DNA from: Macropodus opercularis
Taxonomy: Eukaryota; Chordata; Actinopteri; Anabantiformes; Osphronemidae
Length of the DNA: 64,000 nt
Direction of reading: 5' to 3'
Assembly: GCA_030770545.1 (NCBI GenBank)
Contig: CM061096.1
Span: forward strand, 17,421,001-17,485,000
Shown: in pieces, positions 25,050 through 35,025 of the stretch
Layout: each line of letters opens with the position of its first letter
Numbering within the stretch: position 1 is the first letter of the stretch
Notes under the pieces: generated by a model
What the model saw: the letters and a program-made list of their open reading frames with translations, nothing else
What the model was told of the DNA's origin: nothing
The model's database searches: none
Translations under genes and position numbers: made by a program

Positions 25050-25055
25050 AATAAA
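25050..25055 (+). terminator. cdc27: Poly(A) signal of cdc27
   Basis: AATAAA lies 197 bases after the stop codon and is followed by A-rich, then GT-rich sequence (TTTTGTCTGCTTGTGTTTACG). This gives a short 3' UTR, consistent with the compact gene. Confidence 0.8.
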
Positions 25056-26263
25056 AACAAGTAAACATCAGCCAATATTTTGTCTGCTTGTGTTTACGTA
25101 TTTGGTCAGTGAAGGGCTGTGGTTAGTGTAGCTGAGTAAAGCAGCCCTTGAACCTGATGGCCACTCCTACTGTTTATCACATCACACCAACTCTTAGTGT
25201 CAAAGCTGCAGCAAGAATTTGTCTTCAAATATCAATCGTGGATAAACGTTATATTGATTTTTGTGTGTGTGATCTCGTAGCAAATTGTTTATGTTTTCCT
25301 CCAGAAAGATCCACCTTTTGAAATTGTTATATGAAGGAACAGATTTTGACAAATCTTTTTCATCTTAAGTGTTACAGGTGTTTTCTTTTAAAAGCTTGTT
25401 AATAACGTGTCTGCAAAACATAAAACTTTTCTAACAATGTTTTCATGTACATTCATGTAAAGTTTGGATTGTTACATGTCTTTGTTATCCAATCATCTGT
25501 AAGCAGCCCACATGCAACCAGCGGTTCACATGACGCCAAAGATATATAAAAAAAAAAAAAGAGTTATCGGGCTAGATGACCTTTTATTCCTCTATGGTCC
25601 AGTTGATGTTGATGTTAATTCTCACTTCAAGTGTTTTCTGTGTTGGGTGTTTTCACGGGCACATATCCACTTCAATTTAATGAATTTTATCCATCTAACT
25701 CAAACACAACCAATAATGAGCGTGACACACATCTACGTCAGACCAAACAGGTGTAACTCTAACCATACTGCTCTTGTACCTTTTCCAGGAGGTGTTTGTA
25801 GCTGGACTCTACTGACAAGAATCAGGAAACAGTTTAAGCTCCTAAGAGAAACTTTATTGGTACAAAGTACTTAAACGGCAAAGTTTTGGCACCTGGCACG
25901 AATTTGCATTCTTGGGTATTGTACTGATAGTTTTTGTGGTGTGTTGGTTTGGTGGTTGGGGGAATTTCAAAAGTATTCAGAAATTGAGGCAGGTTACATA
26001 CATATCTCTGTGATTGGAGGGATTTTATGAGGGGAAACTAACACTATTGTGAACTGGTTTAGCATGTTCAGTTTTCTGTAGTGAGTCTCCAAAATCCCAA
26101 ATTGGGTCCTTTTAATTTTGGGGAGGGGGCAGATTTTGCAGGAAATGTGTGACTCCATGAGATTTGTCTGATCTGAGTGATGAAAGATGATGAGGAAAAA
26201 GGCAAAACAAGATTTGTTTTGGTGGGTCTCTTGCTTCCAGGAGTGCAGGGTCGGGTTGTCCAA
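25056..26263. other. cdc27/mapt convergent intergenic region with presumed mapt 3' UTR
   Basis: No coding region recognised. On the minus strand, AATAAA signals lie at 25,853-25,858 (in CCAATAAAGT) and 25,583-25,588. The first would give tau a 3' UTR of about 400 bases. Otherwise the sequence is AT-rich and unique-looking, with an A-run at 25,548-25,560. Confidence 0.4.
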
Positions 26264-29200
26264 TTACAGGCCTTGTTTGGCAAGAGAGGCAGAAACCTAT
26301 GAGGAACAGAAAATAGGCAATAATTCAGTCCTGTGCACAGTTATAATTCAGGATGAACAGGCACATTTCTTACCTGGTCGGCCAGGGTGTCGAGGGGCGG
26401 AGCTTCAGCAGCATTAAGGCTTCCTGGTGAGGAAGTGTTGCTGAGGTGATGGGTTAATGAGTCAGACTGGATGATGATGTCAGCACCGTGATCAGTTCGA
26501 GCTTTGGCATTTTCTCTGAAACTGACTTTGTGGGTCTCGATCTGTAGAGAACCATGACATTTTTACTTTTTAATGATCTTTTCTGAAGATGAGTTTCTGA
26601 CTAATGCTATATTGTCTTAGATTATAATTACAATCTAACACAACTAACCCTGCTAATGATTAAATTAAAGAAAGATCTTGTTAAAAGTACTTACAATGTA
26701 GCTAAATGAGAATTTGAGGTAGTGTAGTACATATATTCTATTTATCTACAAAACTAACCACTATTTCACCATTGTGATGGAGTCACCACAAGGAGCTTGT
26801 GTCATTGTCGAAGTGCTAATGAAAATACAAACGCGTTTGTTAATGCTAAATTCAAATAACACTTTATTCATATATGTGGAAACATGTATAATATATGAAC
26901 ATGTATGTTGTTCTGTCAAGAATTGTTTATGCAAACTAATCTTATGACCATGTTTGATTACTGTCTAATTACATGATTACATGATTCAGTTGGAAAATGG
27001 ACATGACCTGCTGTTCTGAACATTTTCAGATGAAATTTTAGGGAAAATTGTAGTTGCTTCAACTTTGCAGCCTGAGATGCTCACGTTTCTGTTTTTGGTT
27101 AATGTGAGCAACATTGTTGAAACAAGCTCAAATACTCATGTTCACCTACCAACAGTGATGGCATGATGCAGGGCAGGTTTGTCAACAAATGACAACCGAA
27201 AAGCAAACTGTGCCACTTCTGGTCTGGTTCATATTCCAGTATATTGTTAAAATGTGTGTTGTTATTGTGTTTGTAATGTGTTGTTATTCTTAAATGCCAC
27301 CATTGTATTGCATGTGATTGACTTTTTTGTCCTCTCACCCCATCTGGTCAAAGTACATGTTCAGCTACTCTGATCCTGGTCCTGTGGAGTTTTCTCTGTT
27401 AAAGCGTTTTTCCCCTCTTCAATGTTGCACCGTGCTTTCTCAAGCACTTGGCTGTTCTATATATCGGTAGTTTTGTGTTACATAAGGTCTTGTATCTTAC
27501 TTTTTAAAGTACCTTGAGACAACATTTGTTGTGAATTGGTGCTAACAAAAACATAATATAAACAAGCAGGTTGCTATTATGTTGTTGGCCTATTGTTAGT
27601 ATATTTTTAGCATTTACCTTTTTCTTGCCTCCCCCTGGCACATGACTGATTTTCTCCATTGAACCAACTTTGGGCTGAATGGTTTTAAAATCCACCTTCT
27701 CTGCTTTTATCTCAACTCTTCCTCCACCTAACGAAGGATACAAGCATTGGTGCAGTTGTTGCAAACTTCATGTAGTGTCTGACTGTTAGTTACCTGTGTG
27801 TACAGGTGTTACCTGGCTTGTGGTGGATGTTGTCTTTAGAACCGCACTTTGATGTCACATTACTGACGTCCAACTTTTTGTGAACAATTTGAACCTGCAG
27901 TCAGTGAGACAGACACACACATATACAGAAACAGACAAATGGGTGCAAAGTATTTTGCATAGTCATATCTACAGGGGTTGACAACGTTGTTTGTGGGTTG
28001 GGTACAGGTGCAGTCTGATGCGTTGTGTTTCTCTGTGTGTCACCTTTCCCCCTCCAGGTGTGTGTTTCAGGTTCTCCGTGGATCCAACCTTTGACTTCAC
28101 ATTGCTGAGATCGGGCATGGGGTGAGAGGGTAGGGGGGGGGTCCGTCCACGAGCAGAGCCAGGAGACCTGGGAGGAGTCCGGACCACAGCTACCTATAGG
28201 ATGTGTTTAAGCAGTAGAAACACCATTAAATCATTATAGGTAATTACAAATGAGGACAATTACACAGCCAGCAAACAAGAAGCATTACCAAATGGTAGAA
28301 CAAAGACAGAATCATAGAAGACAGGCACAGAAAAAGACTGGTATTGGGTCTAAGAGACAAGTAGCTGATTTAGCAGAGTTAATTATTGAAGTTAGCTCAG
28401 TATGATCTATGGGGTAAAGTGGGTGGGGGCGTCCAAGTAGACAGACTTTATGATTGAATACCCGCCTGTCTGTCACTACCTATGTTTACAACTAGATTAC
28501 TCAAAGAAGTTCTTCCATTAATCAGCACGTCCACATTAAATCAAACCAACCAGTCTCTGGTTACAGGCTACGTACCACAGGCGTTAATGTTGCTGTGGTC
28601 AAACCTTTACTGAATAAACCTACACTGACCCTAGAGAACTAGAAACTATAGGCCAACATCTAATCTGCCCTTTATTTCTAAAGTTCTTGAAAAAACTGTA
28701 TCTAAACAACTATGAGACCACCTGCGTAGAAATAACCTGGATGAATATTTCCATCAGGATTCAGATCCATCACAGACAGAACCAGCTCTGATTAGAGTCA
28801 CTAATGATCTTCTCACAGCTTCAGACAATGGTCTAGTTACCCTAACCCTAACCCTAACCCTAACCCTTGTCCTGTTAGATCTTAGTTCAGCATTTGATAC
28901 GATAGATCACAAGATTCTATTGCAGAGACTGGAACATAGTTGGATTAAAGGAAAAGCACTGGGATGGTTTAAGTCTTAACTGTTGAACAGACCAATTTGT
29001 TCATGTTCATGATCAATCTTCCATCCGCACAGGAATTAGCTTTGTTGTTCCACAGGGTTCTGTGCTTGGTCCAATACTTTTCAGTCTTTACATGTCTCCC
29101 CTTGGTAATATTATTAGAAAACATTCTATAAATTTCCACTGCTATGCAGATGATACTCAGTTATATTTGTCCATGAAACCAGAGGAAACAAACCAATTAG

Positions 29201-30304
29201 TCAAACTTCTAACTTGTTTAAATGATATCAAATCCTGGATGTCCCATAACTTTCTACAACTGAGTTCAGATCAAACTGAGGTTATTATAATTGATAAAAA
29301 CCACAGAGACTCATTATTGAATCAGATTGTTTCTCTGGACGACATAACGTCAGCTTCAGGTTCTACTGTAGGAACCTTGGTGTCATCTTTGACCCAGTTC
29401 TCTCCTTTACATCCTACATTATAGAAACTCTAAACCTCCTACTTCCACCTGAGGAATGTTGCTAAAATGAGGAGCATCCTGTCACAGAGTGATGCTGAAA
29501 CATGAATCCCTGCATTAGTTCCTCCAGGCTGGACGACTGTGTCTCCCTGCTCATAGTTTGAACCAATGACTCTGTAAAAAGCCTCCAGTTAATTCAAATG
29601 CTGCAGCAGAGTCTGACTGGACTCAGGAAGAGACGTCACATTTCTCCTACATTAGCTTCTCTGTCCTGCTCTTCATAATAAAGCTCCATCTGGTCTTAGA
29701 CCTCATGGCTCCTTCTGCTCCAACAGAACCTTGCTTCTCAGAGCTGGTCTACTGGTGGTTCTAGAGTTTCTACCTGTAGAACGGGAGGCAGAGCCTTTAG
29801 CTCCAAGCTCCTCTATGTGGAACCAGCTTCCAGTTCAGGTTCTAGCAGCAGACGCCCTCTCTGCTTTAAAACTAGGCTGAAACCTTCCTTTCTGACAAAG
29901 CTGATGGTTCCAGATGGTTCTGGTTCCTCTGAACCATCTCTTAGTTCAGCTGCTACAGGCTTCATTCACTGAGCTCCTCTGGTTTTCTATCTATTCCATC
30001 CACTAACATGCCTCCATGTCCACATGTGACTAACTTAGTCTCTTTTCTGTCGTAGTTATGAATTGCCGCTAGTTGAATTGAATTGAATATTCAGACCTTC
30101 TTCACATCTCTGTTTGGAGTTGACGAGCGACTTGCAGGAGATCGACTTCCTGGACTTCCTCCATCTACAGACTCTGACACAAACACATTTAACTGGTTAC
30201 AATGATTTAATTGGTTTTTGTTGTTTTTTTGAGGTATGTCGGGTACCTGTACTCTTAGCTGACATCATCTTGGATGCTCTACTGCTCCCTGCTGACCTGG
30301 AGGC
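26264..30304 (-). CDS. mapta: Microtubule-associated protein tau, 3' exons (5'-partial), three-repeat form
   Basis: Neuronal microtubule-stabilising protein. Exons read on the minus strand, 5' to 3': 30304-30247, 30173-30097, 28193-28044, 27894-27813, 27727-27618, 26541-26374, 26296-26264; phases agree at every junction. They encode a Ser/Pro/Arg-rich segment (SPGSRSPASRSSTPNR), then VAVVRTPPRSPGSARG, repeats ending KHTPGGG, HHKPGGG and SHVPGGG, the C-terminal IETHKVSFRENAKARTDHGA, and a final 33-nt exon VSASLAKQGL-stop, the tau-specific ending. KxGS phosphorylation motifs (KVGS, KCGS, KVGS) are present. The middle repeat exon is 82 nt, the size of mammalian exon 11 (R3). No exon equivalent to the alternatively spliced exon 10 (R2) fits in the 149 bp intron before it. 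The hexapeptide corresponding to VQIVYK is VQIVHK. Upstream exons are not recognised, and an L2 element fills the 1.9 kb intron before the first repeat exon. The a paralogue is inferred from synteny with cdc27, gh1 and scn4aa. Confidence 0.9.
27500..27562 (+). mobile_element. Short L2-like 3' tail in mapt intron
   Basis: Reads as the conserved L2 3' terminus (TACCTTGAGACAACATTTG, then TTGTGAATTGGTGCTAACA). The surrounding mapt intron (26,542-27,617) shows no other feature. Confidence 0.5.
28490..30085 (+). mobile_element. L2-like LINE with recognisable reverse transcriptase, degenerate
   Basis: Inserted in the mapt intron in antisense orientation. Frames joined by eye show RT landmarks: YRPTSNLPF, LLDLSSAFDTIDHKILLQRL (motif A), GSVLGPILFSLYMSPLGN, then FHCYADDTQLYLSMKP (catalytic YADD, motif C) within 29,062-29,424. 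The 3' region (29,700-30,085) ends in TTGAATTGAATTGAAT-type sequence. An in-frame stop near 28,978 and frame changes around 29,000-29,050 and after 29,424 make it non-functional. It is the best copy of the family that also occurs at 0.34-1.2, 2.3-3.0, 6.8, 10.9 and 27.5 kb. A run of telomeric repeats lies inside it. Confidence 0.85.
28840..28867. repeat. Interstitial telomeric repeat (CCCTAA)4 plus CCCT inside the L2 element
   Basis: Four exact CCCTAA hexamers and a partial fifth sit between codons for NGLVT and LVLLDLSSAFD of the reverse transcriptase. The frame stays open across them (reading LTLTLTL). Other fish L2 copies, as I recall them, have only a few residues here, so the hexamers look like an insertion or local expansion. 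Confidence 0.9.
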
Positions 30305-30339
30305 CTGAAACACACATGTGTTGTCATTATTGGTAGTAG

Positions 30340-30720
30340 TAGCTGTAGAAGATGAACAGCAAATGTAGATGCAGGTCTTCCTACTTCTTGGCTTCAGTGG
30401 AAGTGGGTGTGTTATTTGCTCTGTGGTTCAGGGTCCTGATGACTCCTAGTTTGTGCTGGAGAGGATGATGAGAGTACAGTAGCTACTGGTCAGTGTGGGT
30501 GGGTTTCCTGTAACTTCCTCTACTTCTTAACTGCTGTTGTTTCCTCTGATGACTGTACAGTCCAGAAAGGCCAGTTTTTGGCGTCTTCTCTGGTGAACCT
30601 GATGTTGCTGTCCACTGCATTTATATGGTTTGTGAATGTCTGTATCTCCTGCATCTTGATCTTCACCCACATATCTGAACCAGTGGGTCGGGGACGTCCT
30701 GAGAAAGAGTTCATGGCTTT
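30340..30720 (-). mobile_element. Penelope-like element reverse transcriptase fragment
   Basis: On the minus strand, 30,714-30,520 reads DMWVKIKMQEIQTFTNHIN, then AVDSNIRFTREDAKNWPFW. After a frame change, 30,500-30,365 reads HHPLQHKLGVIRTLNHRANN, then TPTSTEAKK. This pattern (DDTWVKI…HINSVDSNIKFTRED…HHPLEHKLGVIRTL) is typical of fish Penelope-like RTs. The catalytic aspartates are missing or replaced upstream, frames are broken, and the piece is dead. Confidence 0.7.
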
Positions 30721-30859
30721 CTTTTCTACTTTAAATGGCCTTGGTAGGTATTTAACTGAGGTGTGGGCTCAAATGACAGAATCAACATGCAATCGAGTCT
30801 GTAAATTGATTTTTGACATCTGGACATCTTTCTTTTTCAGATGGATGAATGGATGACTG

Positions 30860-32485
30860 GGAATCTTCAGTTATATGTGCAGCCACACATTATTATATTT
30901 AAGGGGCACAAGGACACACCCTGAACTACATGCAGGAGTTGATAAGGAACTATATTCAACAGTGGCTAATGATCGGCAGCTTAACTACCAGATTTCATCT
31001 TGTATTTCCTGTTCTGGTCTCATGTAATCTTATTTTGCTTGGATCATTATTATGATGCTTTCACCTGTGTTTTGTGTTTCCTGCTTCATCATTTAAATTA
31101 ATTTCTGCTGCATTGTCGGATTGTCGCTCTTCCCTGCCATGTGTGTTTCTCTTGTTTTGTTATGGTGTCCAGGAAGTCAGGCTGCCGACCCAGAGTTCTG
31201 ATAGTTGTGAGTACTCTGAAACCGCGAAGTCATGTCATAGTATTAAATCCAAGTAAAGAAATTTGTTGAGTCAAGTATCTATTCAAAGTTGTTTATTCCC
31301 TCTCATTGAGTCACGCCAAGTCATGAACTTTGTTATAGTCCCTCATGTGAGGACATTCCTGTTTGGAAAAGAAACGAAGAATCACGAATTGGATCCAGGG
31401 TTAGGGTTATTTTGGAACCTTGTCATAAAGACTGCATCGCAGTGGAGGAACTTCTCCATGTGTCTTCTCTGCACTGGACACTTTCTGTTTCCTCTTTTTA
31501 TTGCTCTTGTTGTTGTCACAGATTGTTTCACAAACAGTGAGGAAGTTCTTATCTGCATTGACACCAATAACCTCACCGGTTCTCATCAGGCTATGCTCCT
31601 TGCTCCATGTTCCACTCTCCTGCCACTGCTTCATATTAAGTCATGGAAGCTAATGTCATGTCTCTGTTTCAGATCAGTGTGTGCTATTACCACCATGCAC
31701 TGCTGCGCCGCCACAACATTGCAGATTTTGATTTGTAAAACGTTCAATAAACTTGTTTGCAGAAAAGCCTTGGTTCAGCCTGTTCCTTCCTCAGCCATTT
31801 CTGACATCATGTGAAAAAGTGTTGGAACACTGGAATCTTTTGTAATGTGCTATAATTTCATTTGAAAAGACAGATATCTTTTCTGTTGGCATATTTTACA
31901 CTGGTTCATGACTGTGTGGTGTCTTTTAATCAGGGTTATGAAACCTGCGACTTGAATTCTTCCCAGATGATGCAGGCTAATAAGGTTCACGTTCAGAAGT
32001 TGCTCACTTTGAAGTTTGAAGTAAGAAAATAAGTATTCTTAGCAAATTAATTCTTAGTTTACGTTTCCTGTTTTGGGCCCTGTCATGTGTCTTTGTGACA
32101 TGCGGCCTGTTAGTTGTTTTTGTAAGGGTTGCAGGGGTCCTGGAGCCTATCACAGCAGTGATAAGAGACAGATGGGGTCCTGGGTCAGGTCATCGTACTC
32201 ACTGTCACTGTGTGCAAGTCTTTTGGAGCATCCCAGTGATCAACCCTAGGTCTGTCTTGTGTGACAACAGTGCTAAGCACAACTGTTGTACATTTGTGTG
32301 TTGCTTCATCCATCTATACAAAAGAATCCGTTTTTACCTTAGTTGCTTCATCATCCTTGTCCTTCACTGCTGAGTTGTCTGTTGTAAAAAAAAAAAAAAG
32401 GCAAGAAATGAACAAGCATGAGTGATGAATCCATCATTCATTCATTCCATCCACAAACAACGAACTGGACTGAACAATAAACTGT
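30860..32485. other. Non-coding region with possible LTR-retrotransposon debris
   Basis: No gene recognised. 31,040-31,420 has the texture of a fish Gypsy-type LTR (TTTCCTGCTTCATC, GAGTCACGCCAAGTCATG repeated in variants), and 31,735-31,760 has AATAAACTTG followed by a GCCTTGGTTCAGCC stretch, but I could not pair two LTRs. An A-run lies near 32,386-32,398. Open frames here (for example 31,263-31,814) show no known protein similarity. Confidence 0.3.
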
Positions 32486-32489
32486 ACTG

Positions 32490-32880
32490 GACTTCTAACA
32501 CAGACGCCATGTACAAGAAGGGCCTAGATCGCCTCCACCTGCTGAGACTGAGGTCTTTTAGTGCGTGCAGGGAACTGTCTACGACACTGTGACGGCCTCA
32601 GCAGTTCTCTTTGCTGTGGTGCGCTGGGCAGGCGGCAGCATGGACACAGACAGGAAGACACTTAACAAGCTCGTTAACGGAGGATGTTGGTGAAGCTGAA
32701 ATCCATCATGGATGACCCCTCCCACCTCCTGCACCACACTGTGGAGGCTCAGAGCAGCACCTTCAGTACCAGACTGCAGGGAAGAGCGCTATCGGGTTTC
32801 ATTCCTCCCCACAGCAATAAGACTTTACAATACATCTCTGCAGTGACATACAATGTGTAATACTCAAGCTGACATTGCTT
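32490..32880 (+). mobile_element. Degenerate LINE (Rex1/CR1-type) 3' coding fragment
   Basis: Reads in shifting frames as NTDAMYKKGLDRLHLLRL, RSF.ACRELSTTL, AVLFAVVRWAG, KLVN… and SHLLHHTVEAQSSTFST. This is the common C-terminal tail of fish LINE reverse transcriptases (…DALYKKGQSRLYFLRRLRSF…). Frameshifts are obvious. Confidence 0.6.
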
Positions 32881-33979
32881 GTTTGCTTGTGGTTTATGTG
32901 TCCTGAGTACCACATTCATTTATTTTCTGTGTGATACTTTTGTATAACAAATGTAAATATGTAATTTAAAAAAAATACTACTGAGCCTACAGATTTTCTG
33001 TTCTGTTTATTTTTTTATGTAGTTGTAGTTTTGAATGTAGTTCAGAAAAAGCAGGTTTAGGAAATGTGGAGTCAGAGATGATGAATACTGTGATGGAAAT
33101 TGATCAAATGCGGTTCAGTACTGAAAGGTGAAAATGACCAAAACATTTTCATGTCATAATTTGAGTTTTTGAGATCCAGCAGTTGTAAAACCAACCTAGT
33201 GGAAACTGATGTTAAGTGTGATCATACCACGAGATATCAACGCCATGTATTGCTGCTTATCTGTGATCAAGTTCATATAGGCTGAGACTGGAGTTAGATG
33301 TGTCAGATTAATGTCTGATACATCATTGTCACGATACGTTTTTTGGTCCTGCTCTGTGCCCACTTCCTCGTTCCAGCCACGCCCACTTTCCTCACACATA
33401 TTCTGCCTCATTATTCCAACCATATACACCTGTGCCTTCCCCTCAGCATTTAATTTATATACACAAAAGCATTTTATGAGATTGTTTTCTGGGCTACCCA
33501 TAGAGACGTTAAGGCATTTCACGACCAGGCCCAAGTTGCTGATACTTAAGTATGTATCTCCATGTTTATTTTTTGACCAAGCCTAGTGTGGTCTTATTGT
33601 TTTTGCTCAAGGAGATTGATGTATTGGGACTAAGGATGGAAACGGTTTAAATCTAACTCTTAGACCAAGAATTATTTTTAACCACTAGCTTTATACTTTT
33701 GACCTTTCAGTTGTTTCTGTCTAGAATATGTGTTATCGAAGTTTATTCTGTTTCTGATGGGTTTTCAGTGTTGTAGTTTGTCTTTTCACTACAATGGAAG
33801 CTATCCAGTGAGTGTCTTTGCTTTTGTATCCCAGGTGTGTCTGTGTTATTCATTATTCCCTCAGTCTGTGGTTTATGACTATGTCCATTTAGCTCCAACC
33901 TCCAGTCAGACTTGCTCACAAATCCCCATTTTGCTGGAGTGTAATCATCAATGTTCAATAATTTATTTGTGACACTAAC
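32881..33979. other. Non-coding region, possible LTR fragment
   Basis: No gene recognised. At 33,328 TGTCACGATACG followed by pyrimidine-rich, GCCACGCCC-containing sequence resembles the start of a fish Gypsy-type LTR. No matching end or internal region was found. The rest is AT-rich single-copy-looking DNA. Confidence 0.3.
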
Positions 33980-34033
33980 CTGCCACGAGTCTTTTTTCCT
34001 CCTCGATGGGTCCATTTCCATCCATCATTACTG
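33980..34033 (-). other. Candidate 5' coding exon of mapt (start-codon exon)
   Basis: On the minus strand a pyrimidine-rich acceptor (CCGCTTTCCCCACCC, then TTGTGCAG) is followed by CAGTA and ATGATGGATGG. This opens a frame reading MMDGNGPIEEEKRLVA, which ends at a GTTAGT donor. Farther upstream (minus), a strong donor GTAAGA follows at 34,448. The arrangement suits a 5' UTR exon plus start-codon exon of a minus-strand gene, and mapt is the only one known here. The peptide is not recognisably tau, and the phase does not join directly to the exon at 30,304, so exons between them would be missing. Speculative. Confidence 0.25.
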
Positions 34034-34306
34034 CTGCACAAGGGTGGGGAAAGCGGTAGACAGTGAGCATGCTCAGTAATAGGACACGTTTGCCATGAGG
34101 ATGATGCAGCAAGAATCAATTCCTGTTTGACATAGTGCCTCACTAGTGAATCATCCAGTCCGACATTTGTGCATGTCCACATATTAATTTCCTTTTGCTG
34201 TGACTTCAGTTTAACAAGCTATAACGCTAATCTGGTGTTCTTGTCTCTACACCGTAAAACAAGGTGGTGATTTTCAGATTGTAGGAAATAGTACTGCCAT
34301 GTCCGC

Positions 34307-34308
<2 letters not shown>

Positions 34309-34341
<33 letters not shown>
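34309..34341. repeat. (CTG)11 trinucleotide repeat
   Basis: Eleven uninterrupted CTG units, preceded by CCGCCG. On the minus strand it is a CAG run between the two candidate 5' exons of a minus-strand transcript. Not in a frame I can support. Confidence 0.9.
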
Positions 34342-34813
34342 AGTGGGATTCAGCGACACTGCAGTGAGCAGAGTGGGAGACACCCAGATATCGATATCTG
34401 ATATACAGCTACAGATCGACAGAAAAACAGGTGGTTTTCTTGTCTTACCTCCGTTTCTGATGCTGCTCTCCTTTCGTCTGCTGATCCACCCCGTTCTTGC
34501 TTTCTGTGTTTAGGGAGGGGTGTTGGGGGCTGCTGTTACCATGGTAACATGGTGCAACACAGAGCTTTACAATGCAGTGATGTAGCAAGGTTTTCAAGGT
34601 TTTCAACATATACATACATGACTAGAATAAATTTGACCATTAAAAGTTTTTAGAATTCATTATATTAAGCCAAGTATTATATAAAAGAGTTTTATCAGAT
34701 ATGTGGTATAAGTTAGGATCAGGCAAATAGATGTAACATAGGATGAGTTAAAATTATTTAAAATATTAGATGAAGTATTAAGCCAGAATTATGGTTAGGG
34801 GTTAGGGTTAGGG
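34342..34813. other. Transition from gene region to satellite, ending in telomere-like sequence
   Basis: 34,342-34,560 is unique-looking, with a GC-moderate patch around 34,440-34,520. 34,580-34,790 is AT-rich with no feature. The last bases (34,794-34,813) are GGTTAGGGGTTAGGGTTAGG-like telomeric sequence leading straight into the first satellite unit, so the array boundary lies in TTAGGG-type DNA. Confidence 0.55.
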
Positions 34814-34962
34814 GGGTTAGGTGTATGAGTTTTTTCTCAATGACTCCCCCCACTCTAGTCCTTTAGAGTAGAGCAGTTTGGTGTGGAGAGCCAAGGGCAA
34901 GGCACCGGCCGACGCTTGTCACTCATGTTCCTCGATACTTGAGTTACTCTTGTGTTTTGCAG

Positions 34963-35025
34963 ATTCCTTTATATGGTCAAAGCGTCCTCTGCAGCCCCCA
35001 GGAGGCCGTGAGACAGCTGCAAAGG
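34963..35025 (+). other. Exon-like 63-mer in satellite unit A (recurs in every unit)
   Basis: Flanked by a strong acceptor (TACTCTTGTGTTTTGCAG) and a good donor (AGG then GTGAGC). It is exactly 21 codons, open in phase 0, beginning IPLYGQSVLCSPQEAV. No family recognised. Counterparts lie at the same offset (+149) in each unit. Confidence 0.4.

Noticed and set aside
28840..28867. True chromosome end at the CCCTAA run
   Set aside because: Only four and a half hexamers, embedded in a LINE and followed by tau exons and more unique DNA.
31263..31814. 183-codon open frame
   Set aside because: No recognisable domain, unusual composition, in a stretch of repeat debris; likely chance or LTR remnant.
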